DNA of 37,784 bases from Peptoniphilus_A hominis (lineage in GTDB: Bacteria > Bacillota > Clostridia > Tissierellales > Peptoniphilaceae): the NCBI RefSeq assembly GCF_040096015.1, contig NZ_JBBMFO010000021.1, positions 1-37,784 of the forward strand, read 5' to 3'. Positions 21,538 to 29,863 of the stretch are shown piece by piece. How positions within the stretch are numbered: position 1 is the first letter of the stretch; the number at the start of each line of letters is the position of its first letter. The notes under the pieces are model-generated. The model worked only from the letters and a program-made list of their open reading frames with translations. It ran no database searches and was not told the DNA's origin. A program made the translations under genes and the position numbers.

Positions 21538-22416
21538 ATGGCATTTAAAATAATATCTGATTCTTCATGCGACTTAGATTTAAAGACAATTGAAGAACTT
21601 GATATAGAAGTTTTAAAAATAAAAAGCACAGACCAAGAAGGCGAAGACCTGCCAGAAGAAATGACTAATAAAGAAATTTACCAAGAGATGAGAGATGGCA
21701 AATTTTTTAAAACTAGTCAAATAACTTACTACGAATACTTGCAAAAATTTGAAGACCTGGCAAGTCGTGGCAATGATTTTATTTGCATCACACTTTCATC
21801 AGGAATGAGTGGAACTTTTCAAAATGCCTGCATGGCAAAAAAGGAAATAGAAGAAAAATATCCTGTAAAAATTGAAGTCATTGACTCCCTTGCAGCTTCA
21901 GTTGGCTTTGGTCAAATAACATACTTCGCAGGCCTTGCAGCAAAAAATGGAGCGAGCTTTGAAGAAGTCGTGAGCCTGGTAAAATTTTTGGTGGAAAACA
22001 CCAAACACATCTTTACAGTTTTTGACCTTAAATATCTCTATGAAGGCGGCAGAGTTTCCAGAACCAAGGCAAAAATCTCTAGCGTCTTAAATATTTTGCC
22101 AATCCTTGAAGTTGATGAAGAGGGAAAAATTTATGTGTCAGAAATTATTCGTGGCAAAAACAAATCCTACAGGAGGATGGTGGAAATTATTTCTGAAAAT
22201 TCCATGTCAGATGGAAGTGACAGAGTCTTCCCAGTTTATGCAGACGACAAGGAAATTTTAAATCCCCTTATTTCTAAACTAGAAAAAGAAAATTACCACA
22301 AATTTTTGTCACTGGAGATAGGTCAAACAATAGCAGCCCATGTAGGTCCAGACATTTGTGGACTGGGATACCTGGCAGAAAATATTCCTGAAGAATTTAT
22401 AAAATATTTGGACTAA
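21538..22416 (+). CDS. DegV family fatty-acid-binding protein
   Basis: A 292-residue DegV/FakB-fold protein. The start FKIISDSSCDLD, the LSSGMSGTFQNA loop, and FDLKYLYEGGRVSRTKA (the family LxxLxxGGR motif) are diagnostic. In Gram-positive bacteria these proteins hold a fatty acid for phosphorylation by FakA, feeding exogenous fatty acids into phospholipids. No fakA gene is nearby. AGGAGG precedes the ATG by 6-8 bases. It probably shares the selenium operon transcript, though the functional link is unclear. Confidence 0.92.
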   Translation: MAFKIISDSSCDLDLKTIEELDIEVLKIKSTDQEGEDLPEEMTNKEIYQEMRDGKFFKTSQITYYEYLQKFEDLASRGNDFICITLSSGMSGTFQNACMAKKEIEEKYPVKIEVIDSLAASVGFGQITYFAGLAAKNGASFEEVVSLVKFLVENTKHIFTVFDLKYLYEGGRVSRTKAKISSVLNILPILEVDEEGKIYVSEIIRGKNKSYRRMVEIISENSMSDGSDRVFPVYADDKEILNPLISKLEKENYHKFLSLEIGQTIAAHVGPDICGLGYLAENIPEEFIKYLD

Positions 22417-22447
22417 AATAAAATTTAAAATAAAAATAATGCAAAGT

Positions 22448-22480
22448 AAAAGGAAGCCATGTTTGACTTCCTTTTTTTTT
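22448..22480. terminator. Terminator between degV and the MATE gene
   Basis: AAAAGGAAG (22448-22456) pairs with CTTCCTTTT (22467-22475), followed by more T to 22480. The T-run overlaps the stop codon of the convergent MATE gene. Confidence 0.8.
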
Positions 22481-23801
22481 AAGCACTTTGTAATTTTGGT
22501 TTTTCTGTCATCTTCTTTAGAGAATACATTGCAATTAAAAATACTATAAATTCAGATATAAAGGCGCCTAAGAATAGATATCTTGCTCCAAAAATTTTTA
22601 CACATAGGTAAATGGAGAAGAAGAGGGCGACTGAACCTCTCATTATATTTATTACTATGGAATATTTTGGTTTTCCAATGGCAGAAGAAAGGGTTGCTAT
22701 AAATAAATTGTGTCCTGCCAATAAAAACATCAAGGCGTAAAGCCTTAGGGGTCTAATGGAAGATGAAATCATAGTTTTATTTTCTAAAAACATAGAAAAT
22801 AATTTTTCTGCCCCAAAATATGATATGGCATACATAATTATGGAAATTATAAAGATAAAGATGAAACTCATTTTTATAATTTTTAAACTTTTTTCTCGCT
22901 CTTCTGATCCATGATAGTAGGAAAGGAGTGGCAGAGTTCCGTGGCAGACTCCTTGGAAGGTTGAGTTTGCAAAGACGGAGAGGTAATTTATAACTGCATA
23001 GGCTGATAAAAATTCTGGCGAGATGTATTTTATTATGAATAAGTTAAAGATAAAGACAAAGGTTGCTGTGTTAAGTTCAGAGATAAATTCCCCAAAACCA
23101 TAGGCAACAGTTGTCTTTAAATAGGACAAAATTTCTTTTGCCCTCATTTTAATTTTCACAAAGCGAAGGTAGCCATTGGCAGCTCTAAAATGAATAAAAA
23201 ATATTAGGCAAGATAAAAATTGCGCAATGCCCGTAGCAAGAGCTGCACCTCTCACTCCCATGTGAAACTTGTCGATTAAAATATAATCTAAAATAATATT
23301 TGTCAGGCAGGCAGAAACTGCACCAATTATTGCAGTTCTAGGAAAGCCATCCACCTTTACCAATACTTCAAAGGCATAGGAAATTATATAAAAGGGCGAA
23401 AAGAATACAATCACAGATAAATAATCGTGAGACAGTGGAAATAAGGTTGAGTTTGCCCCCAAAAATAAAATTATTTTATCCATAAAAATCAGTGCAAGGG
23501 CGGCAAGAAGACCTGCAAAGGCAAGGATAAAAATAAGTATAAAGGTAAAGACCCTATTTGCCTCGTCTCGATTTCCCTTGCCAAGCTCAATGCCAATTAT
23601 GGTTTGTGAGCCAACGCCTGTTATAATGGCAATGGCAAAGAGAAAATTCACATAGGGAATAACTATTGTCACTGCAGATAATTCTAATTCACCTGCAAAA
23701 TTTGCTACAAAAAATCCGTCGACAATTGTGTAAATTGAAAAGACCCACATAGCAATTATTGATGGGATAACAAATTTGAAAAATTGTCTCTTTAAGTTCA
23801 T
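22479..23801 (-). CDS. MATE-family efflux transporter
   Basis: A 440-residue membrane protein with twelve predicted helices in two similar halves, typical of MATE antiporters that export drugs or metabolites using Na+ or H+. The start MNLKRQFFKFVIPSIIAMW, the segment VDGFFVANFAGELELSAV, and the motif GVGSQTIIGIELGKGNRDEA (equivalent to GxGxxxxISxxLGxG...A) are characteristic. Compared with the family, the usual Ser in the last motif is Gly. It is a single-gene transcript; the start has GAGGTG upstream on its strand. The substrate cannot be predicted. Confidence 0.9.
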   Translation of the reverse strand: MNLKRQFFKFVIPSIIAMWVFSIYTIVDGFFVANFAGELELSAVTIVIPYVNFLFAIAIITGVGSQTIIGIELGKGNRDEANRVFTFILIFILAFAGLLAALALIFMDKIILFLGANSTLFPLSHDYLSVIVFFSPFYIISYAFEVLVKVDGFPRTAIIGAVSACLTNIILDYILIDKFHMGVRGAALATGIAQFLSCLIFFIHFRAANGYLRFVKIKMRAKEILSYLKTTVAYGFGEFISELNTATFVFIFNLFIIKYISPEFLSAYAVINYLSVFANSTFQGVCHGTLPLLSYYHGSEEREKSLKIIKMSFIFIFIISIIMYAISYFGAEKLFSMFLENKTMISSSIRPLRLYALMFLLAGHNLFIATLSSAIGKPKYSIVINIMRGSVALFFSIYLCVKIFGARYLFLGAFISEFIVFLIAMYSLKKMTEKPKLQSA

Positions 23802-23875
23802 AAAACACCTCTAACTCCTAAATTATATATCAGCCCTATTTTTTAATCAAGAAAGACAAAATGGAAGGTTAGCTA

Positions 23876-23904
23876 TTATCAAGAAGGATTCTCTTTGATA
23901 TAAT
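23876..23904 (+). promoter_or_regulatory. Probable promoter for the peptidase C26-like gene
   Basis: TTATCA (23876-23881, four of six), a 17-base spacer and TATAAT (23899-23904). Confidence 0.55.
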
Positions 23905-23930
23905 TAAAGATAATTTAAGGGAGGAAAATT

Positions 23931-24665
23931 ATGAAAAAAATTATAGGAATTTCTGTAAATTCACTTAGGGAACTTTCTCAAAAAGATGTTGGACAAATTG
24001 GAGTGGAGGGTCAAGACTGGCAGCTTGTGGCAGCAGATTACATTAGGGCCATAGAAAGAAATGGCGGCCTGCCAATTTTAATTCCAAACATAAAAAGCCT
24101 TGAGGACATGAGTCTTATCCTCGATAAGCTTGACGGACTACTTTTATCTGGCGGCCACGATGTTAACCCAAGAATCTATAAGGAAAGAAACAGTGGAAAG
24201 GCTGGCAACTTTGACAACCTAAGAGACCAGCAAGAAATTTTTATGACAGAGTATGCCCTTGAAAGGGACCTACCTATACTTGGAATTTGTAGAGGTCTTC
24301 AAATTTTAAATGTCACTCTTGGCGGATCCATTCACCAAGACTTGCCTTCAGCAGGCTTCCCTGCCCACTCACTTAACAATTCACTGAGAAATGAGCCCTC
24401 ACATTTATTAAAAATTTTTGAAGATTCTCCCCTCTATGAAATATTTAAGAGAGATGAAATTTGGACAAACTCCTACCACCACCAAGGCATAAATGAACTA
24501 GGAAAGGGCTTAAAGATTGCCGCACTTTCAGAAGAAGGACTTGTTGAAGCAGCTTATCTTGATGATAAAAAATTTGTCCTAGGAGTTCAGTGGCATCCAG
24601 AAATGATGTACGACCATGAGGAAATGAATATGATCTTTAAAAAATTTATTGACGCTTGCAAATAA
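23931..24665 (+). CDS. Class I glutamine amidotransferase-like hydrolase (peptidase C26, PuuD-like)
   Basis: A 244-residue cytoplasmic enzyme of the gamma-glutamyl-gamma-aminobutyrate hydrolase family. Oxyanion loop LLLSGGHDVNP, nucleophile Cys in LGICRGLQILNV, and the His/Glu pair in VQWHPEM give the catalytic triad. It should split a gamma-glutamyl bond, perhaps of gamma-glutamyl-GABA or a gamma-glutamyl peptide. No polyamine-degradation genes are nearby, so the substrate is open. GGGAGG precedes the ATG by 6-8 bases; it is transcribed alone up to a bidirectional terminator. Confidence 0.9.
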   Translation: MKKIIGISVNSLRELSQKDVGQIGVEGQDWQLVAADYIRAIERNGGLPILIPNIKSLEDMSLILDKLDGLLLSGGHDVNPRIYKERNSGKAGNFDNLRDQQEIFMTEYALERDLPILGICRGLQILNVTLGGSIHQDLPSAGFPAHSLNNSLRNEPSHLLKIFEDSPLYEIFKRDEIWTNSYHHQGINELGKGLKIAALSEEGLVEAAYLDDKKFVLGVQWHPEMMYDHEEMNMIFKKFIDACK

Positions 24666-24692
24666 TAAAAGGGAAAAATTTTATATGGACAC

Positions 24693-24729
24693 AAAAATAC
24701 CCTTGCTAGATTTTTAGCAAGGGATTTTT
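24693..24729. terminator. Bidirectional terminator
   Basis: CCCTTGCTA (24700-24708) pairs with TAGCAAGGG (24715-24723), flanked by an A5 run on the left and T5 on the right. It serves both the hydrolase gene and the convergent lipoprotein gene ending at 24740. Confidence 0.9.
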
Positions 24730-24739
24730 GATTTATTTT

Positions 24740-25816
24740 CTATTCAAAGTAGTCAATTATGCCTTTAACTGCTATGCCAGTGTCCTTGTGATAAACTACT
24801 CCGTCGCAGTGAGGCAAGTTTTCTGTTCCTACTTTCTTCTTTGCCTCTTCGTAATCTTTTTTCTTGGCAATTTCTATTGTGCCTGGGTAATGGTTTGGTC
24901 CATTTTCGATGTAGACTACATCTTTTTCGTAGCCAGGAACTTCTTCTAGCTTGTGGGTGAAGTCCTTTAATCCACTTTCCTGAGCCTTGTAAAATAATTC
25001 TTCCATCAATCTATCGTAGTGTTCCTTTCTCCTATCAGAAAACATCAATTTGCCAGAGATGTCATCGTCACCTCGAGCCATTTTTTCAATAGAAGGTCCG
25101 TATCCTGCACCATCCATAGCTTCAATCTTTTCATCAAAGACAAAATTCTTATCATGGTCTAGGACATAGCGAAGTTCCATAGGAGTAGTATAGCCAGATT
25201 CGTCATTAAAAATTCCATTCTTGTAGGAGTAATTTTCATTAGCTACAATTGCAAGAAAAATTAATTTTCCATCTTCAAAGAAGTCCTTAACAAGATGAGT
25301 ATAATAAATTTGGTAGTCGCCAGGGTTTTTCATAGTTTCAATATTTTGAACTTGATTTGAAAGCAAAAGTCCTAGGGCCTTGTCCCTTAAATTATCCTTT
25401 GACTCAATTAATTTTGAATTTTCTTTTCTAATTTCTTCGTTTTTATAAATACCATCTACTTTTTCCTTGGAAAGTTTAACTATTCTACCATGAGAATAAA
25501 TTATTAGATCTCCTGCTTTATCTTCAGTCTTTTGTGTGTCCTTGTTATTAAAGCTCACTCCCATAAAAATTCTTTCGTAGTCATCTAAAGTCAAGTCGCC
25601 AAGAATTTCTGCAAGAGGAAATTTTTCACTTGATTCGCCAAGATTTTCTCTTGCAATAAGGAGTTTTATTTCTGGCTCATTTACTTTTTCCTTTTCACTT
25701 TCTTCAACTTTATTTTTTTCAGCCACTTCTTCTTTATTGGAATTTTTATTTTTGCCACAAGCAGTGAAAAATAAAATTGCAATTAAAGAAATTATTATAA
25801 TTTTTAATTTTTTCAT
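24740..25816 (-). CDS. Lipoprotein of unknown function
   Basis: A 358-residue protein with a lysine-rich start, hydrophobic stretch and lipobox FTAC (Cys20), followed by a charged low-complexity linker (about residues 22-50, mostly K, E, N) of the type that spans the wall. The mature part, about 300 residues, is mixed alpha/beta by composition and contains Tyr/Asp-rich segments such as GDYQIYYTHLVKDFFEDGK; I do not recognise a family. It is a single-gene transcript on the minus strand; the spacing to the divergent ACT gene is about 115 bases. Confidence 0.8.
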   Translation of the reverse strand: MKKLKIIIISLIAILFFTACGKNKNSNKEEVAEKNKVEESEKEKVNEPEIKLLIARENLGESSEKFPLAEILGDLTLDDYERIFMGVSFNNKDTQKTEDKAGDLIIYSHGRIVKLSKEKVDGIYKNEEIRKENSKLIESKDNLRDKALGLLLSNQVQNIETMKNPGDYQIYYTHLVKDFFEDGKLIFLAIVANENYSYKNGIFNDESGYTTPMELRYVLDHDKNFVFDEKIEAMDGAGYGPSIEKMARGDDDISGKLMFSDRRKEHYDRLMEELFYKAQESGLKDFTHKLEEVPGYEKDVVYIENGPNHYPGTIEIAKKKDYEEAKKKVGTENLPHCDGVVYHKDTGIAVKGIIDYFE

Positions 25817-25894
25817 ATTATCACCCTTTTAACTTATAATATAATAAAGCAAGAGGAGATTCAATTACAAAAATAAAATTAAAGCCTTAAATTA

Positions 25895-25903
25895 TGGTAT
25901 AAT
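25895..25903 (+). promoter_or_regulatory. Extended -10 promoter for the ACT/UPF0210 operon
   Basis: TGGTATAAT (25895-25903) matches TGnTATAAT; no clear -35. Transcription from about 25910 puts ATG 25932 in the message with AGGGGG before it. Confidence 0.6.
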
Positions 25904-25931
25904 GGTTGTAATTTTAAATAAGGGGGATGCT

Positions 25932-26201
25932 ATGAGAGCTGTAATAACTGTTATTGGTAGTGACAAAATCGGTATTGTATATGAAGTAGTAAAGAAGATG
26001 GTGGAATTTGACTTAAATATTGTGGACATCACACAAACAATTTTAGACGACTACTTTACAATGATTGTAATAGTTGACTTGACTAAGATGAATGTTGAGT
26101 TCCAAGAAGTTGTTGACGCCTACGAAAAGCTTGGCGAAGAACTAGATCTTTCTATTAGGGTTCAACACCAAGGTATCTTCGACAAGATGCACCAAATTTA
26201 A
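25932..26201 (+). CDS. ACT domain protein (UPF0237 family)
   Basis: An 89-residue protein consisting of one ACT-type ferredoxin-like domain plus a short tail (MRAVITVIGSDKIGIVYEVV, DITQTILDDYFTMIVIVDL). ACT domains bind amino acids or other small ligands and regulate partners. The UPF0237 protein is almost always followed by a UPF0210 gene, as here after 9 bases, so the pair probably acts together. Start at ATG 25932 rather than an upstream frame extension because of the AGGGGG site at 25921-25926 and the promoter position. Confidence 0.92.
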   Translation: MRAVITVIGSDKIGIVYEVVKKMVEFDLNIVDITQTILDDYFTMIVIVDLTKMNVEFQEVVDAYEKLGEELDLSIRVQHQGIFDKMHQI

Positions 26202-26210
26202 GGAGCTATT

Positions 26211-27566
26211 ATGGATAAGAGAAGAATATTAGAAACAGTTAGGATGCTTGACCAAGAGAACCTAGACATTAGGACTGTAACTCTTGGCATATCACTTTTA
26301 GACTGTATAGATAAAGATGGAGAGGCTGCTCGCGAAAAAATTTACAATAAAATTATTAAGTACGGCAAGCACTTAGTTGAATACGCCAATGAAATCGGTA
26401 AAAAATATGGCGTAGAAATTGTAAACAAGAGAGTTTCAGTTACACCTATTGCACTTATTGCAGGGGCAACTCAAGAAAAAGACTACACAGAATTTGCAAG
26501 GACACTAGATAGGGCTGCAAAGGAAATTGGCGTTGACTTCATAGGTGGTTTTTCTGCCCTAGTTCATGGAGAGATGACGCCAGCTGATGAAATTTTAATA
26601 AATTCTATTCCTCGCGCCCTTGCTGAAACAGAAAAAGTTTGTGCTTCAGTAAATGTTGGGACAACAAAAAAAGGTCTAAACATGGATGCAGTTAAATTAA
26701 TTGGCGAAAAAATTGTTGCCACTGCAGAAAATACTAAGGATGCAGACTCCATTGGTTGCGCAAAACTCGTTGTCTTTGCCAATGCAGTGGAAGACAATCC
26801 CTTTATGGCAGGAGCCTTTCACGGAGTTGGCATGGGAGATGTTGTCCTTCATGTTGGAGTTTCTGGTCCAGGCGTAGTTAAGTATGCCCTAGAAAAAGTT
26901 AAGGGCGAAAGCTTTGATGTAGTTTCAGAAACTATTAAGAAGACTGCCTTTAAAATCACAAGGCTTGGCGAACTAATCGGCACAGAAGTTGCCAATAAGG
27001 TGGGAGTTCCCTTTGGAACAATTGACTTGTCCCTGGCACCAACACCAGCTATTGGCGATTCCGTTGCAAGAATCCTAGAAGAAATTGGCGTAGAATTTGC
27101 AGGAGGACATGGAACTACAGCTGCCCTTGCCATGTTAAATGACGCAGTGAAAAAAGGTGGAATCATGGCATCTGACCATGTTGGCGGACTTTCTGGTGCC
27201 TTCATACCAGTAAGTGAAGACGAGGGCATGATTGAGGCTGCAAGAAATGGTCACATTGGACTAGATAAGCTTGAAGCCATGACTTGCGTGTGCTCAGTTG
27301 GTCTCGACATGATTGCAATTCCAGGAGACACTAAGGCATCAACACTTGCTGCCATAATTGCCGACGAAGCCATGATTGGAATTATAAATCAAAAGACAAC
27401 TGCCGTTAGACTCATCCCAGTAATAGGAAAGGGCGTTGGCGAAGAAGCAACCTTTGGCGGACTACTTGGCTCAGCACCAATTATTCCAGTCCATGCGGGA
27501 AGTAGTGAAAGATTTGCCGCAAGAGGAGGATTTATTCCTGCTCCAGTACACAGCTTTAAAAACTAA
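26211..27566 (+). CDS. UPF0210 (DUF711, PFL-like) protein
   Basis: A 451-residue member of UPF0210, a widely conserved family with an alpha/beta barrel fold distantly related to glycyl-radical enzymes such as pyruvate formate-lyase but without a glycyl-radical motif. Recognisable stretches are VRMLDQENLDIRTVTLGISL, DFIGGFSALVHGEM, and near the end RGGFIPAPVHSFKN. Biochemical activity is not established. Its fixed pairing with an ACT-domain gene suggests control by an amino acid. AAGGAG precedes the ATG. A terminator follows. Confidence 0.93.
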   Translation: MDKRRILETVRMLDQENLDIRTVTLGISLLDCIDKDGEAAREKIYNKIIKYGKHLVEYANEIGKKYGVEIVNKRVSVTPIALIAGATQEKDYTEFARTLDRAAKEIGVDFIGGFSALVHGEMTPADEILINSIPRALAETEKVCASVNVGTTKKGLNMDAVKLIGEKIVATAENTKDADSIGCAKLVVFANAVEDNPFMAGAFHGVGMGDVVLHVGVSGPGVVKYALEKVKGESFDVVSETIKKTAFKITRLGELIGTEVANKVGVPFGTIDLSLAPTPAIGDSVARILEEIGVEFAGGHGTTAALAMLNDAVKKGGIMASDHVGGLSGAFIPVSEDEGMIEAARNGHIGLDKLEAMTCVCSVGLDMIAIPGDTKASTLAAIIADEAMIGIINQKTTAVRLIPVIGKGVGEEATFGGLLGSAPIIPVHAGSSERFAARGGFIPAPVHSFKN

Positions 27567-27578
27567 AAAACAAATTTT

Positions 27579-27608
27579 AAGTGTAGGTGGACTGCCTACA
27601 CTTTTTTT
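27579..27608 (+). terminator. Terminator after UPF0210
   Basis: AAGTGTAGG (27579-27587) pairs perfectly with CCTACACTT (27595-27603); T-run 27602-27608. Confidence 0.9.
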
Positions 27609-27668
27609 AATATTTGCAGTTATTACTCATGAAATTTAGATTTTAAAAAATTAGAATGGAGATAAGTT

Positions 27669-27818
27669 ATGAAATACTTGACAGCATCAAACCTTATTTT
27701 ATTTGTTGGAATTTTTATATTTGCAAGTTTTATCCTGGAAAAAGATAGTAAATTAAAAAAATTTTTGGGCATCATCTTAATATTTTTGGGCCGCATCTTA
27801 AAATTTTTGAATTTTTAA
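27669..27818 (+). CDS. Tiny 49-residue membrane protein heading the ABC/two-component operon
   Basis: A short frame from ATG 27669 to TAA 27816-27818 with GGAG at 27658-27661, 7 bases upstream. It encodes 49 residues in two hydrophobic parts: about residues 4-23 (one membrane helix) and 32-41 followed by a basic, hydrophobic end (GRILKFLNF). The second part contains a 7-residue tandem repeat (FLGIILI / FLGRILK). Nothing else occupies this stretch between the UPF0210 terminator and the ABC ATPase gene. It could be a small transporter subunit, an export substrate or a sensor partner. I do not recognise a family; that it is translated is inferred. Confidence 0.55.
   Translation: MKYLTASNLILFVGIFIFASFILEKDSKLKKFLGIILIFLGRILKFLNF
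27761..27802 (+). repeat. Two copies of a 21-base tandem repeat in the tiny membrane protein gene
   Basis: Units 27761-27781 and 27782-27802 match at 18 of 21 positions and begin ATTTTTGGGC. Being 7 codons long, the repeat keeps the reading frame; a partial third copy (ATTTTTG) follows. Confidence 0.8.
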
Positions 27819-27881
27819 ATTTAAAATTAAAAATAGAAATAGAAAAATAAAAATCACAGGGAGCTTGCACAAGGAGGCAAT

Positions 27882-28511
27882 ATGGAAGACATAATACTTG
27901 TAAAAAATATTGAGAAAAACTTTAAGGGCAAAAAACTCTTTTGTGATTTTTCTTTTTCTGTGGAAAAAAATACTGTCCATGCCCTTGTTGGACCAAATGG
28001 GTCAGGGAAGACGAGCCTACTTAGGATTTTGACGGGCATTTATAAGTGCCAAGGTCATGTGGAAGTCAAGGCTTCCTATGCTATGCTACTTGAAAATGAC
28101 TACCTCTATGAGGAAAAAACTGGCATGGAAAATATAAATATCTTCTCCCTTTATTTTGGCGCAGACAAGAAAAATTATATAAAATATTCTGACATACTGG
28201 GGATTACAGATGACCTTAATAGAAAAGTTGCAACTTATTCCAAGGGCATGAAGAGGAAATTATCTCTTCTAATTATTGTCTTAATGGATAGGGACATAAT
28301 CTTTTTAGACGAAGTAACTTCTGGGGTGGACCCCCTTTCTCGAGTGGAAATAAGAAAAATTATTGCCAGCTTAAAGGAGGAAGGCAAGACTCTTGTCATC
28401 ACCTCTCACGACTTATCTGAGATAGAAAAAGTTGCCGATAAAGTTACCATGATTAAGGATGGAAAAAAGTTTATTCACCAGAGAAATTTCTCAGCTTGGA
28501 GAAGATCTTGA
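27882..28511 (+). CDS. ABC transporter ATP-binding protein, C-terminus apparently frameshifted
   Basis: A 209-residue ATPase with Walker A GPNGSGKTS, signature YSKGMKRKL, Walker B IIFLDEVTSGVDP and H-loop VITSHDLSE, all intact. GGAGG is 7 bases before ATG. The frame ends FIHQRNFSAWRRS at TGA 28509-28511, an odd tail for this family. Skipping one A in the six-A run 28463-28468 gives GKSLFTREISQLGEDLEDLF and a stop at 28540-28542 that overlaps the next ATG as ATGA. That looks like the natural end, so the gene probably carries a one-base insertion, undergoes slippage at this tract, or has a sequencing error. All catalytic motifs precede the shift. Partners are the two permeases that follow. Confidence 0.85.
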   Translation: MEDIILVKNIEKNFKGKKLFCDFSFSVEKNTVHALVGPNGSGKTSLLRILTGIYKCQGHVEVKASYAMLLENDYLYEEKTGMENINIFSLYFGADKKNYIKYSDILGITDDLNRKVATYSKGMKRKLSLLIIVLMDRDIIFLDEVTSGVDPLSRVEIRKIIASLKEEGKTLVITSHDLSEIEKVADKVTMIKDGKKFIHQRNFSAWRRS

Positions 28512-28542
28512 GGACTTATTTATAGAGGAGGGATCAAAATGA
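28463..28542 (+). other. A6 tract and alternative-frame C-terminal coding segment of the ABC ATPase
   Basis: Bases 28463-28468 are AAAAAA. In the +1 frame the sequence downstream is open to TGA at 28540-28542 and encodes an acidic amphipathic end (SQLGEDLEDLFIEEGSK) of the kind that closes many ABC-2 ATPases. The 4-base overlap with the permease start matches the gene junctions elsewhere in this window. Confidence 0.6.
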
Positions 28543-29240
28543 AGGACAAGGATTTAAATAAAGCGGCAAGATACATAATCTTTAGGGACAAAGAAGTGAT
28601 GATCAACACAATTTTATTTTTCCTACTTGCCCTTGCCTACCTCTTTTCCCTTTACAAGTTTCTCTTTAGGGCTAGGGGAGAGGATTTTATCATCTTAATG
28701 GCCTATGCCCTCATACTTGGCTTTGGAATAATTGGATCCAACACTATTCTTGTAAATTTAAGTCTCAGGGACAAGCTAAGTGGCAGGTTGGAGTTTTTAT
28801 TGGGGACTGGACTTGATGTAAGAGAGATAATAAAGGCATATTCAATTGAAAACTGGAGGCTTTCATCTCTTGCTTCCTTCATAATTTTTTTTGGAACTTA
28901 TGTGATTTGTGACTTGGACAAATCCTTTATCGCTCTTTACCTAACCTGTATAACCCTTCATTATTTTTTGATCTTGACCCTTAACATAAAGGCAATGTAT
29001 AGGAAGAATTTTAAGTTTTTCAAAAATATAGTTTTTTTTAGCACGAGTCTTATGATTTATCTCTTGGGAAATTTTTCTGGAAGGATTCTAAAATTTCTAG
29101 GCCTTATAAATTTGGACTTAAGCCTATTTTTAATTCTTACAAATGTAATTATTGGTCTTGCTTTAGGACTTTATTCTTTTTTCCAAGTTAGAGAATTAGA
29201 AAATGAAAATGTAATGGAGGTGAAGGCAGAGTGGTCTTAA
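28539..29240 (+). CDS. ABC-2-type permease, first of a pair
   Basis: A 233-residue membrane protein with six hydrophobic segments (near residues 20-40, 48-70, 105-125, 130-150, 162-180 and 195-215). The cytoplasmic segment DKLSGRLEFLLGTGLDVREI matches DKARKKLEFLLANGVSIKFL of the next gene, showing that the two are paralogues. In ABC-2 exporters this region contacts the ATPase. GAGGAGGG at 28525-28532 precedes ATG by 6. Substrate unknown. Confidence 0.8.
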   Translation: MKDKDLNKAARYIIFRDKEVMINTILFFLLALAYLFSLYKFLFRARGEDFIILMAYALILGFGIIGSNTILVNLSLRDKLSGRLEFLLGTGLDVREIIKAYSIENWRLSSLASFIIFFGTYVICDLDKSFIALYLTCITLHYFLILTLNIKAMYRKNFKFFKNIVFFSTSLMIYLLGNFSGRILKFLGLINLDLSLFLILTNVIIGLALGLYSFFQVRELENENVMEVKAEWS

Positions 29241-29863
29241 AATTAATTGGTCTTGACCTAAAGAAAATCCTGGACAGGAATGCCCTCTTAATGGGTTTAT
29301 TTGGACTTATTTTTACCCTTCTATCAAGGGTATCTCTTGAAAAAAACACAAGTCTATCAAGGCTCATGGGTCTAGAGGGTCTCGCCCTCCTCTTTTTTGT
29401 TTTTGCCTTAGAGTTTTCCAAGGGGACCCTCCAAGAAGACAAGGCTAGGAAAAAATTAGAATTTCTTCTTGCCAATGGCGTCTCCATAAAGTTTTTGCTA
29501 GAAAAATATTTTGGGACCTTATTTTTTTTAAGCCTCATTACGCTTTTGCCTTCCCTAATATTTTTTGGCGTGAAGGCAAGGATTGGGGTCCTTGAAATTT
29601 TAAACTTCCTACTTACAGCTGGCCTTTACACAAGTTTTTTAATTTTAAAAGTTTTAAATACAGAAAACATGAACAAGATGGCGGGGATCCAAAGGAAGAT
29701 ATTTTTTCTTGGAGGCCTTGTACTAATAGTCTCAACTAATATTTATATTTTCACTTCTGTGATAAAATTGTACTTGATAAGCAAGTTTTTAATTTTAATT
29801 TTTGCAAATATTTTTGTGGCAATAAAGACAAGCAAGGAAAGGATTGCGGTGAGTTACTTTTGA
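29231..29863 (+). CDS. ABC-2-type permease, second of a pair
   Basis: A 210-residue membrane protein with about six hydrophobic segments and the LEFLL coupling motif shared with the preceding permease. It starts at GTG 29231, with GGAGG at 29216-29220, and overlaps the previous gene by 10 bases. With the ATPase at 27882 it would make a heterodimeric exporter. It is followed directly by the histidine kinase gene (TGATG overlap). Confidence 0.78.
   Translation: MVLKLIGLDLKKILDRNALLMGLFGLIFTLLSRVSLEKNTSLSRLMGLEGLALLFFVFALEFSKGTLQEDKARKKLEFLLANGVSIKFLLEKYFGTLFFLSLITLLPSLIFFGVKARIGVLEILNFLLTAGLYTSFLILKVLNTENMNKMAGIQRKIFFLGGLVLIVSTNIYIFTSVIKLYLISKFLILIFANIFVAIKTSKERIAVSYF

Noticed and set aside
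23802..23930. Riboswitch before the MATE gene or the hydrolase
   Set aside because: The gap is too short and lacks recognisable aptamer elements or an upstream terminator.
28509..28538. TGA after the ABC ATPase is in frame with the following permease, raising selenocysteine readthrough given the nearby selD
   Set aside because: The residues around it do not look like a selenoprotein site, and the alternative frame ending in ATGA explains the junction better.
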